Source: Meiothermus sp.
Lineage (GTDB): Bacteria > Deinococcota > Deinococci > Deinococcales > Thermaceae
NCBI RefSeq assembly: GCF_025056915.1
Contig: NZ_JANWVH010000010.1
Span: forward strand, 1 to 48,491
DNA: 48,491 nucleotides
Direction: 5' to 3'
Position numbers and translations under genes: made by a program. The notes below the pieces were generated by a model. That model did no database searches. It was not told where the DNA came from and saw nothing but the letters and a program-made list of their open reading frames with translations. Positions 8,632 through 16,909 of this stretch are shown here, piece by piece. How positions within the stretch are numbered: position 1 is the first letter of the stretch; each line of letters begins with the position of its first letter.

Positions 8632-9533
8632 AGGGCGGTGGGCATCTGGGCTTTTGCCAGCAGATCGCGGGCCTGGTTTTTGGCCTTGACCACATCGTCC
8701 TGGTACTTGAGCAGCACCCCCAGGGTCTCCTCGACAACGTCCGAGGAAAGCTCGGTCTGGCCCAGGGCCAGGAGGGAGGAGGCCCAGTCCAGGGTCTCGG
8801 CCACGCCGGGGGCCTTGTACAGGTCTTGCTTACGCAGCTCCTGCACAAAGGCCACCGCCTGCTGGGCCAGTTTTTCCGGCACGCCGGGCACCTTCTCCTG
8901 CACGATGCGCAGCTCTTTGGCGAAGCTGGGGTAGTCAATCCAGTAGTACATGCAGCGGCGCTTCAGCGCGTCGTGAATCTCGCGGGTGCGGTTGGAGGTG
9001 ATCACCACCACCGGGGGCTTTTCGGCCCGAAAGGTGCCGATTTCCGGCACCGTAATCTGCCAGTCGGACAAGAACTCGAGCAAGAATGCCTCAAACTCCT
9101 CGTCGGCCCGGTCTAGCTCGTCAATCAGAAGCACCGGGGCTTTGCCGTTGGCGCTTTCCAGGGCTTGCAGCAAGGGGCGCTTGAGCAGGAATTCGGTGCC
9201 GAAGACCTCGTGCCGCACCTTCTCCTGGTCGCGCTCCCCGCTGGCCTCCAAAAGCCTAATCTGCATCATCTGGCGGGCGTAGTCCCATTCATACACCGCG
9301 CTGTTTAGGTCGAGCCCCTCGTAGCATTGGAGCCGGATCAGCCGGGTGGAAAGCATCTGGGCCAGCACCTTCACGATTTCGGTCTTGCCCACCCCAGGCT
9401 CGCCTTCCAGAAGCAGCGGGCGGCCCAGCCGGAGGGCCAGGAAAACCGCCACCGAAAGGCCCTTGTCGGCGATGTAATGGTGGGCCTCGAGGGCTTTTTG
9501 AGTCTCCTCGACGGATGCGGGAAACATGTTCAT
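8628..9533 (-). CDS. MoxR-family AAA+ ATPase, CoxD-like
   Basis: 301 residues. Walker A GEPGVGKTE, Walker B VLLIDELDRADEEFE, sensor I VVITSNRTREIHDALKRRC and the typical helical lid are present. The pattern matches the CoxD branch of MoxR ATPases, which in carboxydotrophs help to assemble the [CuSMoO2] centre of CO dehydrogenase. Starts at 9533 or at the ATG two codons later (9527); the choice is open and there is no strong ribosome site. A 10-bp perfect hairpin lies between this gene and coxM, so its level may be set separately from the structural genes. Confidence 0.9.
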   Translation of the reverse strand: MNMFPASVEETQKALEAHHYIADKGLSVAVFLALRLGRPLLLEGEPGVGKTEIVKVLAQMLSTRLIRLQCYEGLDLNSAVYEWDYARQMMQIRLLEASGERDQEKVRHEVFGTEFLLKRPLLQALESANGKAPVLLIDELDRADEEFEAFLLEFLSDWQITVPEIGTFRAEKPPVVVITSNRTREIHDALKRRCMYYWIDYPSFAKELRIVQEKVPGVPEKLAQQAVAFVQELRKQDLYKAPGVAETLDWASSLLALGQTELSSDVVEETLGVLLKYQDDVVKAKNQARDLLAKAQMPTAL

Positions 9534-9547
9534 ATCATTTCACGAAA

Positions 9548-9577
9548 GTGAGGGGCTTAATTGCCTCAGCCCCTCAC
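9548..9577 (-). promoter_or_regulatory. Intercistronic hairpin between coxM and moxR
   Basis: GTGAGGGGCT and AGCCCCTCAC form a perfect 10-bp stem around a 10-nt loop in the 66-bp gap. No T tract follows on the minus strand, so it looks like a processing or stabilising structure, or a weak attenuator, not a classical terminator. Confidence 0.55.
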
Positions 9578-9599
9578 AATTAACCTTATTGAACGACAA

Positions 9600-10436
9600 C
9601 TACAATCCAGCCGCCTGCATCAAGGCCCGCTTGGCCATCACGTCCACCAGGTGGGCGCGGTATTCCCTCGAGGCCACCAGGTCGTGGTTCAGGTGGTCGG
9701 GGGCGAGCAGCCCCTGGCAGGCCGCGCTGATGTTCTCGGTGGTCAGGGGTTTGCCGGCAAGGGCCTGCTCGAGCTTCGTCAGGCGCATGGCGTGTTCGCC
9801 AGCCCCGGTCACGGCAGCCCTGACCTCGGTGCCGTCCACCACCACCGCCACCCCCACCACCGCGGAGCGGCTGGCCGGGTGGGGGAACTTGGCGTAGGCC
9901 ATCCTGGCGCCGGGGCGGATGGGCAGGTGGATCTCGGTCAGGATTTCCCCTTCCTGCAGGGCCGTGCTGAACATACCGGTGAAGAACTGGTCGGCCTCCA
10001 CCACGCGGGCCCCGCTGGGGCCCTGGATTTTCATCTTGGCCCCCAAAGCCAGCATGGAGGCGGGCAGGTCGGCGGCGGGGTCGGCATGGGCCAGCGAACC
10101 CCCAATGGTGCCCTTGGCCCGCACCATGGGGTCGCCGATGTGATAGACGGCCTGGGGAATCAGGGGGCAGTGGGCCTTGAGCAGGTCGGAGGTCTCCAGC
10201 TCGCGGTAGGTGGTCATGGCCCCCACAACCAGGGTATCGCCCTCCCGGCGCACCCCGCGCAGCTCGGCAACCTTGGAGATGTCAATCAGGGCCGGCGGGG
10301 CGGCCAGGCGCAGCTTCATGGCCGGAATCAGGCTGTGGCCGCCGGCCAGCAGCTTGGCCTCGGGGTGCTGCTGCAACAGTTGGATGGCCTCGGCCACGCT
10401 GGTGGCTTTTTTGTAGGCAAATTCCGCTGTGTACAT
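9600..10436 (-). CDS. coxM: Molybdenum hydroxylase FAD-binding (medium) subunit, CoxM-like
   Basis: 278 residues. FAD-binding loops AGGHSLIPAMKLRLAAP near residue 35 and TIGGSLAHADPAADLPA near residue 110 are characteristic of the CO dehydrogenase/xanthine dehydrogenase medium subunit. It passes electrons from the [2Fe-2S] subunit to an acceptor such as quinone. A strong GGAGGA site stands just before the ATG. It is third in an S-L-M gene order, 21 bp after coxL. Confidence 0.92.
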   Translation of the reverse strand: MYTAEFAYKKATSVAEAIQLLQQHPEAKLLAGGHSLIPAMKLRLAAPPALIDISKVAELRGVRREGDTLVVGAMTTYRELETSDLLKAHCPLIPQAVYHIGDPMVRAKGTIGGSLAHADPAADLPASMLALGAKMKIQGPSGARVVEADQFFTGMFSTALQEGEILTEIHLPIRPGARMAYAKFPHPASRSAVVGVAVVVDGTEVRAAVTGAGEHAMRLTKLEQALAGKPLTTENISAACQGLLAPDHLNHDLVASREYRAHLVDVMAKRALMQAAGL

Positions 10437-10457
10437 GGTTCCTCCCAGGAAGCCCGG

Positions 10458-12827
10458 CTAGTCTGCGGCCTGGGCCACCGGCTTCGACCCGTGGATGGCC
10501 CGCCAGACCTTCTCCGGGGTGTAGGGCATGTCGAGGTGCACGATGCCAAAAGGCCGCAGGGCGTCCATCACGGCGTTGGCCACCGCCGCAGTGGAGGCGA
10601 TGGTGCCGGCCTCGCCGATGCCCTTGATGCCCAGGGGGTTGTGCGGGCAGGGGGTGACGGTGTGGTCGTGCTCGATCTGCACCATGTCGTCGGCGCGGGG
10701 CAGGGTGTACTCCAGGAAGTTGCCCGAGAGTATCTGGCCTTCCTTGTCGTAGACAGCCTCTTCCAGCAGGGCCTGCCCCAGGCCCTGGGCGATGCCCCCG
10801 TGCACCTGGCCGTCGGCAATCAGCGGGTTGATGACCGGGCCGCAGTCGTCCACCGAGAGGTAGCGCAGAAGCTTGACCTTGCCGGTGTCGGGGTCCACCT
10901 CCACCACCGCGATGTGGGTGCCGAAGGGGAAGACGAAGTTTTTGGGGTCGTAGAAGTGGGTGGCCTCGAGGCCGGGCTCGAGGTCGGCGGGGTAGTTGTG
11001 GGCCAGGTGGGCCATCAGGGCGATGTCGAAGAAGCTCTTGGCCTTGTCGGGCACCCCCTTGACCATGAACTTGCCGTCCTCGTGCACGATGTCGTCCGGG
11101 CTGGCCTCGAGCAGGTGCGCGGCAATCTTCTTGGCCTTGTCCACAATCTTGCGGGTCGCCAGCACAATGGCCGAGAGGCCTGTAGGCGCCGAGCGCGAAC
11201 CATAAGAACCCCAGCCATAGGGCATCCGCCCGGTGTCGCCGTGGACGATGACCACGTCCTCCACCGGAATCTGCAACTCATCCGCCACCACCTGGGCAAA
11301 GGCCGTCTCGTGGCCCTGGCCGTGGCTGTGGGTGCCGGTGAAGACCTCCACCTTGCCGGTTGGCATGACCCGCACCAGAGCGCTCTCCCACTGCCCGGCC
11401 TGTGCACCCAGGCTGCCCACCAGGGCAGAGGGAGCCAGCCCGCAGGCCTCGATGAACGTAATCACTCCAATCCCCAGGTAGCGGCCCTGCTTGCGCAGCT
11501 CGGCCTGCTGCCGGCGCAGCTCCTGGTAGCCCACCATCTGCAAAGCTTTGTCCAGGTTGGCCTCGTAGTTGCCGGAGTCGTACTGCAGGGCCACCGGGGT
11601 CTGGTAGGGGAAGGCGTCGGGGGGAATCAGGTTCTTGCGGCGAAACTCCACCGGGTCCATGCCCAGTTCGTGAGCCATCACGTCCACCAGCCGCTCCAGG
11701 AGGTAGGTGGCCTCGGGCCGCCCGGCCCCCCGGTAGGCGTCCACAGGGGTGGTGTGGGTGAAGGGCGCGGTCACGTGGCAGTAGATGTGCGGGGTGGTGT
11801 AGGTGCCGGCCAGCAAGCAGCCGTACAGGTAGGTGGGCACCGCCGGAGCAAAGGTGGTCAGGTAGGCACCCATGTTGGCGATGGTGTCCACCCGCACGGC
11901 GGTAATTTTGCCGTTCTGGTCTACGGCCATCTCGGCCACGGTCTCGTGGTCGCGCCCGTGGGAGTCGGTCACAAAGCTCTCCGAGCGCCGGGCCGTCCAC
12001 TTGACCGGGCGGCCCAGCTTCTTGGCCGCGTACAGAACGATAATCTCCTCGGGGTACTGGTAAATCTTGGAGCCAAAGCCCCCGCCCACATCCGGCGCAA
12101 TAACCCGCAGCTTGTGCTCGGGAATGCCCATGATGAAGGCCGCAATCAGGAGGCGATGGATGTGGGGGTTCTGGCTGGTGGTCCAGAGGGTGTACTCGTC
12201 CGAGGCTTTCAGGTACTGGGCCAGGCTGGCCCGGGGCTCCATGGCGTTGGGAACCAGCCGGTTGTTGCGCAGGGTGAGCTTCACAGTCTTGTGGGCGCTG
12301 GCAAAAGCCGCGTCCACAGCCGCCTTGTCGCCGATGCTCCAGGTGAAGCAGACGTTGTCGGGCACGTCGTCGTGCACGGCGGGGGCGCCGGGTTTGAGGG
12401 CATCGCTGCCCAGGGCCACTGCCGGGAGCGGCTCGTAGTCTACCTCCACCAGTTGCGCGGCATCCTCGGCAATCTGGCGGTTCTCGGCGATGACCGCAGC
12501 CACGATGTCGCCCACATGCCGGGCCTTGTCAAAGGTGATGGCGTAGTGGGGCGGGGTTTTGATGCCGGGGTGCAGCCAGCCGGTGGGGATGCTGTTGATG
12601 CCGGCATCCTTCATCTCCTGGCCGGTAATCACGGCCAGAACGCCGGGGTGGGTCAGGGCTTTGGAAGCGTCAATCTTCTTGATGCGGGCGTGGGCATAGG
12701 GCGAGCGCACCATGGCGGCTTCCACCATGCCGGGGAGGGTCATATCGTCGGTGTAGTGACCGGTTCCGGTGATGAAACGAGGGTCCTCGACCCGCTTCAT
12801 CGCCTTGCCAAAAAGTTTGTTGGCCAT
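10458..12827 (-). CDS. coxL: Molybdenum hydroxylase large subunit, form II CO-dehydrogenase-like
   Basis: 789 residues, full length. It binds molybdopterin cytosine dinucleotide and carries the active site; the end shows the conserved GIGEAG with the catalytic Glu. The active-site loop reads AYRGAGR, the form II signature, instead of the AYXCSFR with the copper-binding Cys that defines true form I aerobic CO dehydrogenase. The S-L-M gene order is also form II. Form II enzymes were proposed to oxidise CO poorly or to act on other substrates, so CO oxidation should not be assumed. The start follows an AGGGGG ribosome site. Cofactor insertion is probably served by the flanking MoxR, VWA and XdhC genes. 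Confidence 0.92.
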   Translation of the reverse strand: MANKLFGKAMKRVEDPRFITGTGHYTDDMTLPGMVEAAMVRSPYAHARIKKIDASKALTHPGVLAVITGQEMKDAGINSIPTGWLHPGIKTPPHYAITFDKARHVGDIVAAVIAENRQIAEDAAQLVEVDYEPLPAVALGSDALKPGAPAVHDDVPDNVCFTWSIGDKAAVDAAFASAHKTVKLTLRNNRLVPNAMEPRASLAQYLKASDEYTLWTTSQNPHIHRLLIAAFIMGIPEHKLRVIAPDVGGGFGSKIYQYPEEIIVLYAAKKLGRPVKWTARRSESFVTDSHGRDHETVAEMAVDQNGKITAVRVDTIANMGAYLTTFAPAVPTYLYGCLLAGTYTTPHIYCHVTAPFTHTTPVDAYRGAGRPEATYLLERLVDVMAHELGMDPVEFRRKNLIPPDAFPYQTPVALQYDSGNYEANLDKALQMVGYQELRRQQAELRKQGRYLGIGVITFIEACGLAPSALVGSLGAQAGQWESALVRVMPTGKVEVFTGTHSHGQGHETAFAQVVADELQIPVEDVVIVHGDTGRMPYGWGSYGSRSAPTGLSAIVLATRKIVDKAKKIAAHLLEASPDDIVHEDGKFMVKGVPDKAKSFFDIALMAHLAHNYPADLEPGLEATHFYDPKNFVFPFGTHIAVVEVDPDTGKVKLLRYLSVDDCGPVINPLIADGQVHGGIAQGLGQALLEEAVYDKEGQILSGNFLEYTLPRADDMVQIEHDHTVTPCPHNPLGIKGIGEAGTIASTAAVANAVMDALRPFGIVHLDMPYTPEKVWRAIHGSKPVAQAAD

Positions 12828-12839
12828 CGTTTTACCCCC

Positions 12840-13340
12840 TTAATCGTCGGCGGCCATTGCGACCTTTCCGGCCATCTTATCGGCGGCGTACTGTACGGCC
12901 CGCACGATATTGTGATAGCCGGTGCAGCGGCAGTAGTTGCCTTCCAGGGCGTGGCGAATTTCGGCCTCGGAAGGGTTGGGGTTTTTATTGAGAAGGTCTA
13001 CTGCTGCCATAATCATGCCGGGCGTGCAGAAGCCGCATTGAAGCCCGTGCATCTCCCAGAAACCCTCCTGCACGGGGTGGAGGCTGCCGGGGCTGCCCAG
13101 GCCCTCGATGGTGGTGATGCTGCAACCATCGGCCTGCACAGCGAACATGGTGCAGGATTTGACCGCCTGGCCGTCCAGATGCACGGTACAGGCCCCGCAC
13201 TGGCTGGTGTCGCAGCCGACGTGGGTGCCGGTGAGGCCCAGGGTTTCGCGCAGGTAGTGAACCAGCAACAGCCGGGGTTCGACCTCGTGATGGTGCTCGA
13301 CCCCGTTGACAACCACCGTGATGTGTACTTTATCTGCCAT
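12840..13340 (-). CDS. coxS: Molybdenum hydroxylase [2Fe-2S] (small) subunit, CoxS-like
   Basis: 166 residues. The plant-type [2Fe-2S] site is in [15 protein letters not shown] with the fourth Cys in KSCTMF; the second site, unique to this family, is [11 protein letters not shown] plus YCRCTGY. It relays electrons from molybdopterin in CoxL to FAD in CoxM. A near-perfect AAGGAGGAAGC precedes the ATG. This is the first gene of the cluster; the 407 bp upstream separates it from the divergent maturation gene. Confidence 0.96.
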   Translation of the reverse strand: MADKVHITVVVNGVEHHHEVEPRLLLVHYLRETLGLTGTHVGCDTSQCGACTVHLDGQAVKSCTMFAVQADGCSITTIEGLGSPGSLHPVQEGFWEMHGLQCGFCTPGMIMAAVDLLNKNPNPSEAEIRHALEGNYCRCTGYHNIVRAVQYAADKMAGKVAMAADD

Positions 13341-13747
13341 GCTTCCTCCTTGTTGCAGGGTATGGATTGTCCAACAAGACGCAGAGCGATTCGACGATCA
13401 GGGTGGGCCCTGGTCGCTTCCTAGGTACCCTGGCAGGTCAAGTGCGATGCGATGGCCGGCCTTTTGCGGCACGAAGTGAACCATAGTTTGGGGATGCGGG
13501 CCGTTTGTGTGTGAGAAATGAAACAAAGCCTCACCTCGAGCTTTCTACCCAAAACGATTCCAGCCTGGCCAAACCAACCGCGTGGGTGCGAGTAACTTAG
13601 AATCTTTTAGACCCTACTATATTACCGGGACGATGAGAGTAGCAAGATTCCAGTTCTTTTGCCGATGGCAGGAAAACCTCTAAATGTGTGCTGCTGTCAA
13701 GGTTGGGAGCGGCTCGAGGGTGTATCTTAGAACAAGAGGAAAAGCCA
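13341..13747. promoter_or_regulatory. 407-bp intergenic region between divergent coxS and xdhC/coxI
   Basis: I see no gene here. For the plus-strand gene a TATCTT box lies about 20 bp before the ATG and a good AAGAGGA ribosome site follows. A GTGAG...CTCAC inverted repeat with a 14-nt spacer at about 13520-13543 is the only operator-like signal. No convincing coxS promoter was found. Confidence 0.3.
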
Positions 13748-14836
13748 ATGGCAAACGAGACCCCCCTCTTGCTAGTTGCCCTCGAGGCTGCCTGGGCCGA
13801 GGGCAAAGAGACCGCTCTGGCCACAGTAGTGCGTGTGATTGGCTCGGCCTACCGCCGCGAGGGCGCCAAGATGCTGGTGCGCGAAGATGGCGGCTCGGCC
13901 TGCATGATTTCCGGGGGTTGCCTGGAGCAGGAGATGATTGAGATTGCCATGCAAATCCTGGCGCGGGGCCGCCCCGAGCGCACCATCTTCGACTACAACG
14001 AGGACAAAACCTGGTGGCCCGGCTGTGGGGGTACGGTGGAGGTCTGGGTAGAGCCCGTTCAGCCCCAGGGGATGCTCCACCGCTGGCTACTGGAGAGCAC
14101 CGAGTCCGAACCCTCGGTGCTGGCGACGGTACTGGCTGGTGGGGAAGGGCGTGTTTGGCTAAGGCCCGACGGAACCCTCGAGGGCCAGATCTCGCCCCCG
14201 GAGCTTCACGAGCAGGTGGTACGCATGGCCCGGCAGATGCAAAGCGGCACCTCCCGCCCCACCACCCGCTACGTGCAGGAGGCCGAGGTTTTTTTCGATG
14301 TGAGCAGCCCCATTCCCGAGCTGGTTTTGTTTGGCGCAGGTCACGACGCCAAGCCCATGGCCAACCAGGCCCTGGTGCTGGGGTTCAAGGTCACGGTGGT
14401 GGATGCCCGCCCCGAGCTTTTGCACGCCTTCGAGGGCTGCCAGACCATTCAGGCCGCCCACGATGAATACGCTCAAAAGATTGCCCTGACCCCCCGGCAG
14501 CACGTGATTGTGATGAACCACCACCTGGACATAGACCGTCAGGCCCTGCGTTTTGCGCTGGAGTCGCCTGCTCGCTACGTGGGCATGCTCGGGCCGCGCA
14601 ACCGCCTGGAAAAAATCCTCGAGGCCCTGCGGGTCGAAGGCTTTGTGCCGAGCCCCGAGCAGATGGCCCGGCTGCGCAACCCCATTGGCCTGGACATTGG
14701 TGCGGAAAGCCCCGAGGAGATTGCGGTGGCCGCCCTGGCCGAGATTGTGGCCCTCCAGCGAGGCTTTGGCGGTGGATTCTTGAACGATAAGAAAACCGGA
14801 ATTCACGAGGCCGCCCTTGCTGGAGTGCTGGGCTGA
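13748..14836 (+). CDS. XdhC/CoxI family molybdenum-cofactor maturation protein
   Basis: 362 residues from the ATG at 13748, chosen over an upstream in-frame ATG because an AAGAGGA site directly precedes it and the family begins here. The N-terminal XdhC block has RVIGSAYRREGAKMLVREDG and ISGGCLEQEM; the C-terminal Rossmann domain begins LVLFGAGHDAKPMANQALVLGFKVTVVDAR. XdhC binds and sulfurates molybdenum cofactor and delivers it to its hydroxylase. Divergent position next to coxSLM makes that enzyme its probable client. Confidence 0.92.
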   Translation: MANETPLLLVALEAAWAEGKETALATVVRVIGSAYRREGAKMLVREDGGSACMISGGCLEQEMIEIAMQILARGRPERTIFDYNEDKTWWPGCGGTVEVWVEPVQPQGMLHRWLLESTESEPSVLATVLAGGEGRVWLRPDGTLEGQISPPELHEQVVRMARQMQSGTSRPTTRYVQEAEVFFDVSSPIPELVLFGAGHDAKPMANQALVLGFKVTVVDARPELLHAFEGCQTIQAAHDEYAQKIALTPRQHVIVMNHHLDIDRQALRFALESPARYVGMLGPRNRLEKILEALRVEGFVPSPEQMARLRNPIGLDIGAESPEEIAVAALAEIVALQRGFGGGFLNDKKTGIHEAALAGVLG

Positions 14837-14853
14837 GGAAGCCAGGCTCAACC

Positions 14854-14882
14854 TTGACGTGCTGGGGTTTCCCGCCTAAGAT
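14854..14882 (+). promoter_or_regulatory. Strong promoter of the tRNA-Met pair
   Basis: TTGACG (14854-14859), exact 17-bp spacer, TAAGAT (14877-14882); transcription should begin near 14889, about 28 bp before the first tRNA. This is the best sigma-70-type promoter in the window. Confidence 0.8.
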
Positions 14883-14916
14883 TGAGTTTGCGCTGGGGCC
14901 GACCCCCACCGAACGA

Positions 14917-14993
<77 letters not shown>

Positions 14994-14994
14994 G

Positions 14995-15071
14995 GGCTAT
15001 GTAGCTCAGCTGGTTAGAGCACACGACTCATAATCGTGGTGTCGGCGGTTCAAGTCCGCCCATAGCCACCA
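14995..15071 (+). tRNA. Elongator tRNA-Met (CAT)
   Basis: 77 nt with encoded CCA, one base after the initiator tRNA. Seven-base acceptor stem GGCTATG/CATAGCC, anticodon CAT, GGCGG/CCGCC T-stem. The whole body resembles known elongator tRNA-Met. A lysidine-modified tRNA-Ile2 also reads CAT in the gene; its usual acceptor stem differs, so I prefer Met. Confidence 0.88.
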
Positions 15072-15075
15072 AAGG

Positions 15076-15109
15076 GCCTCCTGGCCTGTGCCAGGGGGCT
15101 TGGTTTTTT
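15076..15109 (+). terminator. Rho-independent terminator of the tRNA operon
   Basis: Ten-bp stem (15076-15085 with 15090-15099, one G-T pair) with a CTGT loop, followed by TTGG and six T. It begins 4 bp after the second tRNA. Confidence 0.88.
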
Positions 15110-15343
15110 CGCTGGCCGGCTTCACCCAAGGGGGCTTGCGGGCGCAAGCGCGATGAGTTTGGCCGGGACCGTCAATGCTCTGAGGCTCGTGCCAACTTTA
15201 TTCATGGAAACGCAGCATGGGCGTGGGTGGTCGGCCTCCAGCAGCTGTCCACTATTCCCAAAGCCCTCTGCCCTGCCTCACCGCTTGCACCTTTTGCCTG
15301 GTCTTCAACTCGAGCGCCCTACTCCGGCAGGCCCCTTATGCGG

Positions 15344-15349
15344 TAGATT
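15344..15349 (+). promoter_or_regulatory. -10 element of the purine nucleoside phosphorylase gene
   Basis: TAGATT 7 bp before the ATG at 15357, leaderless arrangement. The 234 bp between the tRNA terminator and this box holds no gene that I can support. Confidence 0.5.
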
Positions 15350-15356
15350 TGGGGCT

Positions 15357-16178
15357 ATGAGTTCGACCTACGACCAGATTCAGCAGACGGTAAGCCATAT
15401 TCGTTCGCAGACCGATTTCGTGCCCGAGGTGGGCCTCGTGCTGGGTTCGGGCCTGGGGCCTCTGGGCGACGAGATAGAGGTGGTGGCCAGTTTTCCCTAC
15501 AGCTCGCTGCCCAACTTTCCCCAGTCCACAGCGCCGGGCCACGAGGGAAAACTGATTCTGGGCCGGCTCGAGGGCAAAAATGTGCTGGCCTACAAGGGCC
15601 GGGTGCACTGCTACGAAGGGTATTCCGCAGCGCAGGTCGCATTCCCGCAGCGGGTTGGGTTTTTCCTGGGGGCCAAAACCTTTCTCATCACCTCGGCGGC
15701 GGGGGGGCTCAACCCGGGCTGGAGTGCCGGGGAGCTGATGCTGCACAGCGACTACATTAACTTTGCCCCCTTATCGCCGCTGACCGGCCCCAACGATGAA
15801 CGGCTGGGGCCGCGGTTTCCCGTGACCTTTGATGCCTACGACCCACAGCTTCGCAGCCTGGCCCTTCAGGTGGCCCGAGCGCAGGATTTTCACCTGCGCG
15901 AAGGGGTGTATGCCTGGTGGCCGGGGCCGCAGTTTGCCAGTCGGGCCGAACTCAGGCTGCTGCGCACCCTGGGGGCCGATGCCATCGGGATGTCCACCGT
16001 GCCGGAAGTGATTGCCCTGCGGCACCTGGGGGCGCGGGTGCTGGGCCTTTCGACCATCACCGACATGGCCGTGCCCGAGCGCGACCACCACGCCACCGAG
16101 CAGGAAGTGCTGGCCACGGCGGCCAGGAGTGGGGCCTTGTTCCGCAGGTTTGTGCGGGGCATTTTGGCGGCTTTATAG
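15357..16178 (+). CDS. Purine nucleoside phosphorylase, trimeric class, with altered purine pocket
   Basis: 273 residues; phosphate-binding LGSGLG near residue 30, catalytic His in KGRVHCYEGYS, the SAAGGLNP block and GADAIGMSTVPEVI. It cleaves purine nucleosides with phosphate to base and ribose 1-phosphate. Two residues that normally read 6-oxopurines are changed: the GPxFET Glu is Ala (GPQFAS, A194), and the STxTN Asn is Asp (STITD, D236). In human PNP the Asn-to-Asp change (N243D) enables adenosine use, so this enzyme may prefer adenosine; that is a prediction. The start at 15357 is fixed by the TAGATT box; the upstream 68 codons of open frame are not family-like. It is cotranscribed with yggS 15 bp later. 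Confidence 0.92.
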   Translation: MSSTYDQIQQTVSHIRSQTDFVPEVGLVLGSGLGPLGDEIEVVASFPYSSLPNFPQSTAPGHEGKLILGRLEGKNVLAYKGRVHCYEGYSAAQVAFPQRVGFFLGAKTFLITSAAGGLNPGWSAGELMLHSDYINFAPLSPLTGPNDERLGPRFPVTFDAYDPQLRSLALQVARAQDFHLREGVYAWWPGPQFASRAELRLLRTLGADAIGMSTVPEVIALRHLGARVLGLSTITDMAVPERDHHATEQEVLATAARSGALFRRFVRGILAAL

Positions 16179-16193
16179 CCCGGATAGCGAAGC

Positions 16194-16838
16194 ATGAGCC
16201 TACCCAAAGTCGTGGAGCGCATTGAAAAGGCCTGTCGCCGGGCAGGGCGAGACCCCGGTGCGGTGCGACTGGTTGCCGTAACCAAAGAGCACACGGTGGC
16301 TGAAATCCAAGAACAGGTCTTGCGGTATGGCCCTTTTCCTTTGGGCGAGTCGCGCATTCAGGAAGCCCTGCCCAAGATGGAGGCGCTGAAGGCCGAGTGG
16401 CACTTCATTGGCCCGCTCCAGCGGAACAAGGCCAAGTTTGCGGTGCGCTTCGACCTGATTCACTCCATTGACTCGGTTCGCCTGGCCGAGGCGGTGGCCC
16501 GCAAGGCCCGCGAAAACGGGCGGGTGCAACGGGTGCTGCTCGAGCTCAACCTGGGCCGGGAGCCCCAGAAGCACGGTTTTCTGGAGGAGGAGCTGCCTGC
16601 CGCTTTGGAATTGATTCGGGGCCTGGAAGGGCTGCGGGTTGAGGGCCTGATGACCGTGGCCCCCTACACCCAAGACCCCGAGACGGTGCGGCCCATCTTT
16701 GCCAGGCTCTCGAGGCTGGCCGACCTGTACGGGCTGCCAGAGCGAAGCATGGGCATGTCGGGCGATTTTGAAGTGGCGGTGGAGGAGGGGGCCACTTTGG
16801 TGCGGGTGGGGCGGGCGGTTTTTGAACCCGACGCCTGA
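16194..16838 (+). CDS. YggS/PROSC-type pyridoxal-phosphate homeostasis protein
   Basis: 214 residues, a single alanine-racemase-like barrel. PLP lysine K31 in AVTKEHT; WHFIGPLQRNKAKF, then GLRVEGLMTVAPYTQDPE and SMGMSGDFEVAVEEGATLVRVGRAVF are family signatures. These proteins carry and buffer PLP and have no known catalytic turnover. The next gene is a DivIVA-domain protein; in many Gram-positives the yggS homologue (ylmE) sits in the same division cluster. Confidence 0.96.
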   Translation: MSLPKVVERIEKACRRAGRDPGAVRLVAVTKEHTVAEIQEQVLRYGPFPLGESRIQEALPKMEALKAEWHFIGPLQRNKAKFAVRFDLIHSIDSVRLAEAVARKARENGRVQRVLLELNLGREPQKHGFLEEELPAALELIRGLEGLRVEGLMTVAPYTQDPETVRPIFARLSRLADLYGLPERSMGMSGDFEVAVEEGATLVRVGRAVFEPDA

Positions 16839-16897
16839 GCCCCCGACCCTGCAACCCGCCTCGGCGTGCTGTGCTCAATGTTTCTGGGCGGGTGTAG

Positions 16898-16903
16898 TAG
16901 TCT
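16898..16903 (+). promoter_or_regulatory. -10 element of the DivIVA-domain gene
   Basis: TAGTCT 6 bp before the GTG at 16910; it decides that start over an in-frame ATG at 16922 and indicates a leaderless transcript separate from yggS. Confidence 0.55.
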
Positions 16904-16909
16904 AGGGCC

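Noticed and set aside
10458-12827. Calling the cluster a true aerobic CO dehydrogenase
   Set aside because: The large subunit lacks the AYXCSFR copper-ligand loop and has the form II AYRGAGR sequence.
9561-13424. Very long open frame (over 1,280 codons) on the plus strand across coxM-coxL-coxS
   Set aside because: It is the antisense shadow of three well-conserved genes; long antisense frames are common in high-GC coding DNA and the product is a low-complexity G/H/V-rich string.
14995-15071. Reading the second CAT tRNA as lysidine tRNA-Ile2
   Set aside because: Its acceptor stem and body match elongator tRNA-Met much better.
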